Source: an uncultured Verrucomicrobiales bacterium (GTDB lineage Bacteria; Verrucomicrobiota; Verrucomicrobiia; Verrucomicrobiales; Akkermansiaceae). From it: a DNA stretch of 17,533 bases. Made by a program: the position numbers and the translations under genes. How positions within the stretch are numbered: the first letter of the stretch is position 1; each line of letters starts with the position of its first letter. Below the pieces are notes generated by a model. The model worked only from the letters and a program-made list of their open reading frames with translations, was not told where the DNA came from and did not search any database. Below, in pieces: positions 1-7,000 of this stretch. Location of the stretch: contig CALBVA010000071.1 of NCBI GenBank assembly GCA_937969125.1, forward strand, positions 1 through 17,533, in the 5' to 3' direction.

Positions 1-225
1 GAGGACATCGAATTTCCATGGAAGGTTCTTTCCGTTAGGGCCGGTGGGCATCTGCAGCTCGATGAGGTGGCCGACTGCCGAGGTGATCATGGCCTGGTCA
101 TTCTCAAAATATTGGGCATCGCGGGATTTCCCTTTTTTCTCAAATTTCCCGAGCGTTTTTGCTAGGGCCTTGGAGAGGTCAGTGGCCACGGATGGCTTCT
201 CGGCGATGATCAGAGTCTTTGACAC
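1..225 (-). CDS. topB: DNA topoisomerase III, N-terminal part (cut by window edge)
   Basis: Only the first 75 codons are in the window; the gene continues past base 1. The minus-strand frame from a GTG at 223-225 reads MSKTLIIAEKPSVATDLSKA, then a segment with DQAMITSAVGHLIELQMP. LIIAEKPSVA followed by an S-x-GHL motif is the start of the Toprim domain of bacterial type IA topoisomerase III, which relaxes and decatenates DNA through a tyrosine further on, outside this window. GTG is chosen as start because an in-frame TAA lies four codons upstream and no ATG is available. No Shine-Dalgarno sequence is visible. It follows the SulP gene on the same strand after about 90 bp, so cotranscription is possible but not shown. 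The family call is strong; topA is less likely because its N-terminus normally reads LVIVESPAKA. Confidence 0.85.
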   Translation of the reverse strand, partial: MSKTLIIAEKPSVATDLSKALAKTLGKFEKKGKSRDAQYFENDQAMITSAVGHLIELQMPTGPNGKNLPWKFDVL

Positions 226-316
226 GGGGCGGACTTAGGCGGTGAGGGGGGGGCTTGGGAAGGAATTTCTTTCTGGTGTGGTCCTGAGATGACCTTTACT
301 TCGTCTTTTGATCCGG

Positions 317-2167
317 TCACGAATGGGCGGGATCATAGAAGATCTTCACGTCCGCTTTTTTCGTTCCGAGCAGTTCCTGGGCGCGAATGAGGGCATCGCG
401 CGTAGAGATGTTGGGATTGCTGGGGGCGTAGAAGAAGAGGTTGGTTTCGCCCTCCTCGCGACGACATCCACGCTGCAGGGTGCGAAGAACGCCGGAGCTT
501 TTAAGCACTTTATAGACATCCCGGGTAGCTCCTGAGATGATGAGATGGTTGCCCTGAGAGCGGACGAAGCGAATGAGATCCCGCAGGGCCATCACGCTGG
601 TGGCATCGAGGTGGTGGGCATTCTTCAGCCGGAGAATGATCACCTTCAGATTTGGGTCGCGGGCGAGACGTTGCACCTGGGTCTGGAAGAGCTCTGACGC
701 TCCGAAGAAGAGAGCTCCCTCGACATGGACGATGGAGATGCCCGGATTGGCTCGCTTCGTTTTTAGCTCCCGGAGTTCGCCATCATCAGAGATTTCATAT
801 TCCACGAGATGAGGGCGGGAGACCTTCCGCAGAAAGAGGAAGACGGACAAAAAGACCCCGATGAAAATCGCGACATAGAGTGGAAAGATCAGGGCCGTCA
901 CGAAAGTGGTGATGAGCACCCCGGCATCCTCTGGAGTGGAGCGGGCGCAGATGCGGATATTTCGCGTTTTAATGAGTGAGGCCGCTACGGCGACGACGAG
1001 CCCGGCAAGGGCACTCTTTGGAATGAAGGAGACCGGATTTGGCTCCATAAAGGCGAAGGCGAAGATGGCGATGCCGCAGAGGAGTCCGGTTACGATGGAG
1101 GAGATTCCGGTACGGGCACCGGATTCGTGGTTCAAGGCGGACCGCGTCAGGGAGCCGGAGGCAGGCATGGCGGCGGTGAAGGCGCTGGCGAGATTCGCCA
1201 TACCCACTGACATCATGTCCTGGTTAATTTCGGTGCGCTGCCCGGTGCGGGAGGCGATGGACTTCGCCATCACGGTGTTCTCCAGCGAGGCTAAAAAGGC
1301 CACGGCCACGGCCACGCCGAGAAGGTTGGAAACATCAGCGAGCATCCCGGCAGAGGTGGCTTCCGGAAGCCGCCAGCGGAGGTCAGTGAGGGCGAAGGAG
1401 CCAAAGTTCAGGACCTCATTTTTCCAGGCTGGTGAGGCCAGTCCGGCGAAGTACGAGATGACGGCGGCGAGGGCGAGGGTGAGGGCGAAATTCGGTAGCG
1501 TCTTGAACCAGCGAGAGAGGAGTAGGTAAGTAATCAGGGTGCCGAAGCCGAGGGCGGCGGGCTGCCAGACGTAGTCCGCGCGGGCGCCGAAAAGTTCGCC
1601 CGCCATGCCGAAGAAATTACTGGCCGGTTCCACAATATCAGCCACGCCCATGAGGTGCTTCCCCTGATTAATCATAATCAGGATGGCTGCGCCGGTGATG
1701 TAGCCCACCAGGACGCTCTGACTGATGTATTGGACCAGATCGGCGGCTTTCAGGATGGAGCCGATGAGGCAAATAATCCCTACCATGAAAACCAGGAGCG
1801 GCATCAGGCCGAGCTTCTCACTCATGGAGTAGCTGCTCGCCGCGAAGAAGCTGAAGACCATGAGCGAAGTGGCATTGGTCGGCCCCAGGATGGTGTGGCG
1901 GGAGCTGGCGAAGAAGGGGGCAATGATCGCCGCGATGGCCGAGCAGATAATCCCATAGAGGATGGGCAGCTCTGCGATGGCGGCGTAGGCCATGCCCTGA
2001 GGGACGGCGAGAAGGGCGACATTGAGAGCGGAGCGCAAATCCGAGCGGGCATCACCGCTGGAGTATCCGCGTAATGAGTCCCGCATCGGGAAAAGACGGA
2101 GCGGATTTGTGGCGGCCCAGGACTGAAAGTCGCGGTAGGCGGAGCGGAGTTTGCGGGCCACTTGCAT
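317..2167 (-). CDS. SulP-family anion transporter with C-terminal STAS domain
   Basis: This 616-residue inner-membrane protein matches the SLC26/SulP family, which moves sulfate, bicarbonate or other anions. The signature near residues 52-75 (LLAVPQGMAYAAIAELPILY) and the GPTNATSLM motif near 95-103 belong to the anion-binding helices. Many hydrophobic helices follow to about residue 450. A cytoplasmic STAS domain spans about 476-565, with an HHLDATSV motif at the position of the conserved STAS loop. About 45 extra residues follow it. The substrate cannot be read from the sequence; sulfate and bicarbonate are both plausible. The start lies 15 bp after the stop of the LptF/G-like gene on the same strand, so the two are probably cotranscribed. 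AGG just before the ATG is too close to be a good ribosome site. Length is normal for the family. Confidence 0.9.
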   Translation of the reverse strand: MQVARKLRSAYRDFQSWAATNPLRLFPMRDSLRGYSSGDARSDLRSALNVALLAVPQGMAYAAIAELPILYGIICSAIAAIIAPFFASSRHTILGPTNATSLMVFSFFAASSYSMSEKLGLMPLLVFMVGIICLIGSILKAADLVQYISQSVLVGYITGAAILIMINQGKHLMGVADIVEPASNFFGMAGELFGARADYVWQPAALGFGTLITYLLLSRWFKTLPNFALTLALAAVISYFAGLASPAWKNEVLNFGSFALTDLRWRLPEATSAGMLADVSNLLGVAVAVAFLASLENTVMAKSIASRTGQRTEINQDMMSVGMANLASAFTAAMPASGSLTRSALNHESGARTGISSIVTGLLCGIAIFAFAFMEPNPVSFIPKSALAGLVVAVAASLIKTRNIRICARSTPEDAGVLITTFVTALIFPLYVAIFIGVFLSVFLFLRKVSRPHLVEYEISDDGELRELKTKRANPGISIVHVEGALFFGASELFQTQVQRLARDPNLKVIILRLKNAHHLDATSVMALRDLIRFVRSQGNHLIISGATRDVYKVLKSSGVLRTLQRGCRREEGETNLFFYAPSNPNISTRDALIRAQELLGTKKADVKIFYDPAHS

Positions 2168-2182
2168 CCTGTTATTGATTAA

Positions 2183-3298
2183 TTAGGCCCGCTTCGTGGC
2201 GCGTTGGAAAAGAAAAATGCCGAGAGCCAGACAGGCGAGGTTCGGCAGCCAGAGAGCGGCCTTGGATAGGAGCAAATTACTGCCTTGGATTTCGTCGGCG
2301 ATGGTGAAGAAGAGGAAGTAAGCGAAGGCCAACACCAGGCTCATACCCGCGCCGGATGAGGTTTCCTTTCGCCGGGCGGAGAGGCCGAGTGGGATACCCA
2401 CGAAGGCGAGCGCGAGTGGTGCCATGGAGAAGGAAACGCGGCGAAAGCGCTCGAAGTCGAACTCATCCAGTTTCTCCTGTAGCATCCCTTCCGGTGGGTT
2501 TGCGAGGAGCTGGCGGATCTCTTCGTTATCCAGGCGGTTTGGCTTGAGGCGTCGGGATTTCGTAGCCTCCAGTGGGAGGACCCAGGGTTCGACCTTCTTG
2601 GGAAAGGCGGGCTGCATCGTTCCGTCCTTATCGAAGGATTCCGCCCAGACTCCGGAGAGGCGGAGGTCCAGGCGCTGGGCCTCATTGTCCACCTTCAGCG
2701 GGGCCACTTCCTCGGCATAGATGTATCCCAGCGGCGGGGCATTACGGTCCTCGGAAGAGACCTGATAGGCGTGAAAGCCGATGAGACTGTCATCGGGATT
2801 TCGCGATTCTATGTAGATACGCTGCCCCTTCATGCGCGACTGTACTACGCCGGGATCCAGGAGGCGGAGCGGGTCCTCCTTGAAGACCTCATAAAGCATG
2901 ACCTTCAATTCCCCTTTCGATCTTGGGGAGACGGTGGCATTCAGCCAGAGGCAGAAAATGGAGAGAGCGAAACCGAGAATGAGGACCGGTGCGGCGATCC
3001 GGTAAAGGCTCATCCCGGCACTGCGAAAGGATGTGATCTCCTGATCGGAGGAAAGTCGCCCGAAGGTCAGGAGAACCGCCGCGAGGAAACCCCATGGGAT
3101 CGTGTAAACGAGCGAAACGGGGAGGAGTTTGGCAATGAAGATCCCAAGAAAGGAAATCGGCGCGCCACGTTCGACGAGGATCTTATTGATCTCCTTAAAG
3201 AGGTTTCCGAGGACCAGGACCACGCTTAAAATGAGGACTGCATAGAGTGCCGTCACCAGAACCTGGCGGACAATATAGCGGTCGGTCTTACGGATCAT
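2183..3298 (-). CDS. LptF/LptG (YjgP/YjgQ) family permease
   Basis: The 371-residue protein has the layout of LptF/LptG, the transmembrane subunits that with ATPase LptB extract lipopolysaccharide from the inner membrane and pass it to the periplasmic bridge. The N-terminus (MIRKTDRYIVRQVL) leads into helices at about 12-32, 55-78 and 100-122. A periplasmic beta-rich domain covers about 125-285, and three helices lie at about 290-308, 318-336 and 346-365. The GIPLGLSARR segment near 301-310 is the conserved motif at the start of the fourth helix. I cannot decide between LptF and LptG, and only one copy is present; the partner must lie elsewhere. It is the first gene of a probable lptF/G-sulP unit. 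Family assignment is strong, the paralogue unresolved. Confidence 0.88.
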   Translation of the reverse strand: MIRKTDRYIVRQVLVTALYAVLILSVVLVLGNLFKEINKILVERGAPISFLGIFIAKLLPVSLVYTIPWGFLAAVLLTFGRLSSDQEITSFRSAGMSLYRIAAPVLILGFALSIFCLWLNATVSPRSKGELKVMLYEVFKEDPLRLLDPGVVQSRMKGQRIYIESRNPDDSLIGFHAYQVSSEDRNAPPLGYIYAEEVAPLKVDNEAQRLDLRLSGVWAESFDKDGTMQPAFPKKVEPWVLPLEATKSRRLKPNRLDNEEIRQLLANPPEGMLQEKLDEFDFERFRRVSFSMAPLALAFVGIPLGLSARRKETSSGAGMSLVLAFAYFLFFTIADEIQGSNLLLSKAALWLPNLACLALGIFLFQRATKRA

Positions 3299-3750
3299 CT
3301 CGGTTGCGCAAAGTTACGAGCGGTCGGTCGGGAGGTCGAGCGGGAAGGGATGGGGATGGAGAATATGTGTGGGAGGGAGAGTCACGAAAGGTAAGAAACC
3401 TGGTTGGGGAAGAAGTGATCCGCCTCGCTGCTTGATTTTCGTAGAGGGAAACTCATTTTATTTCTGAATAAGTTCCATTTGAGCCATGCCTGTAAAGTCG
3501 TGAACAAAGACCTCTACGGCCAAAGCCTTCTCATCCCGTCTGAAAGGAGATAGGTCCCAATCTGGGGTTTTCGCCAAGAGGGTAGAAACTTGATCTTCAA
3601 TCGCTGAGGGTCTGATTCCCTGCCGCTTGCGGCGATCTAAGAAGCCAAAAGAAAAGAAGGCGTGGGTGAGCTCGGAGGCTTGCCACGAGGAGATTCATTC
3701 CACCTTGTCTCGGCCTTTTTAGCACGTCAGACTCATAGCAACGAAAAATT
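3299..3750. other. Gene-poor region between the LptF/G-like gene and the zinc-ribbon gene
   Basis: No intact gene is seen in these 450 bp. The part next to 3298 should hold the promoter of the LptF/G-like gene, but I find no convincing -35/-10 pair. The middle holds the startless minus frame described separately. The right part (about 3610-3740) contains a short perfect hairpin, GCCGC-TT-GCGGC at 3622-3633. Short readings are possible through it in several frames, which is what a non-coding repeat would look like. Confidence 0.5.
3458..3694 (-). pseudogene. Startless reading frame, probable 3' remnant of a gene
   Basis: On the minus strand a frame is open for 78 codons between a TGA (complement of 3695-3697) and a TAA (complement of 3458-3460), with no ATG, GTG or plausible TTG start in its first half. 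Its last 50 or so residues read like real protein: an acidic start (IEDQVSTLLAKTPDWDLSPF), charged RRDEKALAVE, then VFVHDFTGMAQMELIQK before the stop. The first 25 or so (about 3610-3694) are less protein-like and lie in sequence that may be a repeat. I do not recognise the family. The simplest reading is a gene whose 5' part was replaced or cut off. Chance cannot be excluded, nor can a rare ATT or ATC start. Confidence 0.3.
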
Positions 3751-3993
3751 ATGGCGAGAGAGCAAACAGCAGCAGAAAAATTGGAGGGGTCGATCGGACA
3801 TGCCAAGGATGAACCCAAAAAAGGAAAATGGAGTTTCCAGATTGAGTGTGTGAAATGTGGGAAGTCAGAGCACTTGCCTGCTCGGATGCAAGTTGTTCGC
3901 CACCCTCGTTTTATTAGGAAAGCTGCAATGGACTATGCCTCCAAGGGCTGGACCTTCAATGAAGGTCCGATTTGTCCCGAGTGTGGAGCTTAA
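3751..3993 (+). CDS. Small zinc-ribbon protein, function unknown
   Basis: This 80-residue protein has four cysteines in two CxxC pairs (C33-VK-C36 and C75-PE-C78), the second almost at the C-terminus (CPECGA). That is the layout of a structural zinc ribbon. Between the pairs lies a basic, mostly helical-looking stretch (residues 43-68, with ARMQVVRHPRFIRKAAM). The N-terminal 25 residues are charged and probably disordered. I do not recognise a named family and cannot assign a function; nucleic-acid or protein binding would be typical of zinc ribbons but is only a guess. It stands alone on plus, converging on uvrA with about 90 bp between the stops. No Shine-Dalgarno sequence is seen before the ATG. 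Coherent composition and the cysteine pattern argue that it is real. Confidence 0.6.
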   Translation: MAREQTAAEKLEGSIGHAKDEPKKGKWSFQIECVKCGKSEHLPARMQVVRHPRFIRKAAMDYASKGWTFNEGPICPECGA

Positions 3994-4000
3994 TTTGATA

Positions 4001-4021
4001 AGAGCAGCAGACCCGTGCTCT
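4001..4021 (+). terminator. Weak hairpin after the zinc-ribbon gene
   Basis: AGAGCA (4001-4006) pairs with TGCTCT (4016-4021) across a 9-nt loop, 8 bp after the stop codon at 3993. No U-tract follows on plus; on minus a short AT-rich stretch follows. It may help end transcription between the convergent zinc-ribbon gene and uvrA, but the stem is short. Confidence 0.25.
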
Positions 4022-4068
4022 ACTCGGGGGGCTGACGACAGTGACTTCTTGCTGGAGGAGCTTCTTGG

Positions 4069-4086
4069 AAATGAGATCTCTCATTT
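4069..4086 (-). terminator. Hairpin overlapping the uvrA stop codon
   Basis: AAATGAGA (4069-4076) and TCTCATTT (4079-4086) form a perfect 8-bp inverted repeat around a 2-bp centre; it overlaps the uvrA TAA (complement of 4085-4087). The stem is AT-rich and only a short T run follows, so it is at best a weak terminator or an mRNA 3' structure. Confidence 0.3.
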
Positions 4087-7000
4087 AGAGCGCGGCTGCG
4101 ATGAAGGGGGCAGTGATGGATTTTTTGTTTTTAGCGACTTGTTCTGGGGTGCCTTGGGCGATGATTTGGCCTCCGTTGGGGCCGGCTTCGGGGCCGAGGT
4201 CGATGATGTAGTCAGCTTCGGCGGCGAGATCCATATGGTGCTCGATGACGACGACGGTGTGGCCTTCATCGACTAAGCGGTGGAGGACGTCGATGAGTTT
4301 GGCAACGTCTTGTTGGTGGAGGCCGATGGTGGGTTCTTCGATGAGGTAGAGGTTGGTATTGGTGGGACCGATGTCGGTGATTTTTGGTCGGCCTTTGCTA
4401 AGCTGGGTGACGAGTTTGAGGCGTTGAGCTTCGCCGCCGCTGAGGGTTGGGCTGGGTTGGCCTAGGGTGAGGTAGCCGAGGCCGGTATCGGCGAGGAGCT
4501 GGAGGGGTTTTTGGAGTTTGGGATGGGCTTCGAAGAAGGCGGCGGCAGTCTTGATGTTCATGCGAAGGACGTCGCCGATGGTTTTGCCGTTGTAGAAGAC
4601 TTCGAGGGTGGCGGGATTGTAGCGGTCGCCATCGCAGGCTTCGCAGTCGATCCAGGTGGTGGGGAGGAAGTCCATTTCGAGTTTGATCCGTCCGTTGCCC
4701 TTGCACTCGGGGCATTGGCCTTCTTTGTTATTAAAGGAGAATCGGGAGGCCGTGTAACCGCGCATTCTGGAGTCGGGAAGTTGAGCGTAGAGAGCGCGGA
4801 TGTGGTCGAAGAGTTTGACGTAGGTGGCGGGGCAGCTGCGGGAGGTTTTACCAATGGGGGATTGATCGACTTCGTATTTGTATTTGAAGGTGTCGAAGCC
4901 TTTGGCGGATTTGAATGAGCTTGAAGTTTTCAGTTTCAAGTTTGAAGCAGCTTCCGCGAGGCAGCCCCGCATGAGAGAAGATTTTCCGGAGCCGGAGACG
5001 CCGGTTAGGACGGTGAGGCGACCGAGGGGGATTTCGACGTCGAGATTTTTGAGGTTGTTGACGGTGCAACCCTTGAGGTGGAGCCAGTTCTTTTTGGCTT
5101 TGAGCAGCTTTCGGCGGGAACCCTTCGAGGGGTGCTGGAGGGGCTCTTTAAGCGCGCGGAGAGTTGGAGATTTCTTGGCGGAGGAGCTCAGGGCCTTCGA
5201 ATTCGAAACTTCAAACTTCGAACTCTGAAAAACAACTTCACCACCCTCAACACCTGCTCCTGGCCCTAGGTCAATGAGATGACTTGCCGCTTTGATCGTG
5301 TCTTCGTCGTGCTCGACGAGGATGAGGGAGTTGCCTTTTGCTTTGAGGGCCTGGAGTGTGCCGAGGAGGGCGGTGTTATCACGGGGGTGGAGGCCGATGG
5401 TGGGTTCGTCGAGAATGTAGAGGACGCCCTGGAGATTGGAGCCGAGTTGGGCGGCGAGGCGGATGCGCTGGGATTCACCGCCGGAGAGGGTGGTGGCGCT
5501 ACGGTCGAGCTGGAGGTAGCCGAGGCCGACGTGGTCAAGGAATTCGAGGCGCTGGGTGATTTCGGGGAGGATGTCTCTGCTGATCAGCTTGTCGCGTCCG
5601 GTGAATTTTAAGGCGGTTAGGATTTTGTGGGCGTCTTGGACGCTGAGGGAGGTGAGGAAAGGCAAGCTGATCGAGTTTGAAGTTTTCAGTTTCAAGTTTT
5701 CAGCGGGGAGGAAGACGTGACAGCTGTTTTCACGAAGGCGGGCGCCGTAGCAGTCAGGGCAGTCGTGTTTTTCTTCGGGATCTTTGAGAGATTTTTCCTG
5801 GTGGATTTCGGCTTCAGCTTCGGAGTTGTATTTGGAGGAGTCGAATTTTTGGGTGGTGATGAAGCCATAGCCGCGGCAGGTTTTGCACCAGCCTCGAGGG
5901 GAGTTGAAGGAGAAGTGATGGGGGTCGAGTTCTTCAAAGGATTCGCCGGTGGTGGCGGAGACCCGGGTGGTGGAGAAGGTGGTGAATTCTGAACCTTCAA
6001 TATTTAACTTGGAACTCTGAAGGGGGAGAATCCGGAAGGTGCCTTTGCCGATTTGGAGTGCGTGGGCCAGGTGTTCGGAGATTTCTTTTTTTGGTTGGCT
6101 GCTGGAGACTTCGGCGACGACGAAGTCGATGTCGTGGGCTTTGTGGCGGGCGAGTGGTTGGAAGTCTTCGGTGCGGATGAGTTGACCGTCGATGAACATT
6201 TCTTTGAAGCCGGCTTTTGTAGCGGCGGCGGCGTATTCCTTGTGGAAGCCTTTTCGGGCTTTGAGGACGGGGGAGAGGAGCTTAAGGGTTTTGTGTTTTT
6301 TGAGGAGCTTGCCGAGTTGGTCGCCGATGGCTTCGGGGGTTTGGGAGATGACGGCTTCGCCAGATTGCGGGCAATGTTGGATGCCGACTTTGGCGTAGAG
6401 GAGGCGGAGGAAGTGATAGATTTCGGTGACGGTGCCTACGGTGGATTTGCCGCCGCCACGGGAGATGCGTTGTTCGATCGCGACGGTGGGGGGAAGGCCA
6501 GTGATGAGGTCGAGGTCGGGCTTTTCAAGCTGGCTCGCGAATTGGCGAGCATAGGGGGACATGGAGTCGAGGAAGCGGCGTTGGCCTTCAGAGAAGAGGA
6601 CATCGAAGGCGAGGGTGGATTTGCCACTGCCGGAGAGACCGGAGATGACGACAAATTCGTGGTGGGGGATTTCTAAGCTGAGGTTTTTTAAGTTGTGATG
6701 GCGGAGGCCGGAGATCTGGATGGCGTTTGTAGAAGAGGCTTTTAACCTCTTCGCGGTGGAGGGCTGCCGGTCGTCCGCAGGTGGTTCGCTGCGACTAAGA
6801 GTGGCAGTTACGTTCGCCACAGCTTGTGCTGTGTATGTCGCCTTTTTGGCGAGTTGTTTTGGGGTGCCTTGGAAAACGATTTTGCCGCCGTGGGTTCCGG
6901 CTTCGGGGCCGATCTCGATGAGGTGGTCGGCGTTTTTGATGACATCGAGTTGGTGCTCGATGACGAGGAGGGAGTATCCGGCGTCGGTGAGTCGGTGGAA

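Noticed and set aside
906..1529. Plus-strand frame of 207 codons opposite the SulP gene
   Set aside because: The minus frame is an unmistakable SulP transporter; the opposite frame has no membrane or domain features of its own.
4921..6020. Repeats in uvrA as a CRISPR array or IS remnants
   Set aside because: There are no regularly spaced repeats with unique spacers, no transposase and no terminal inverted repeats; the units are 7-bp tandems within a coding frame.
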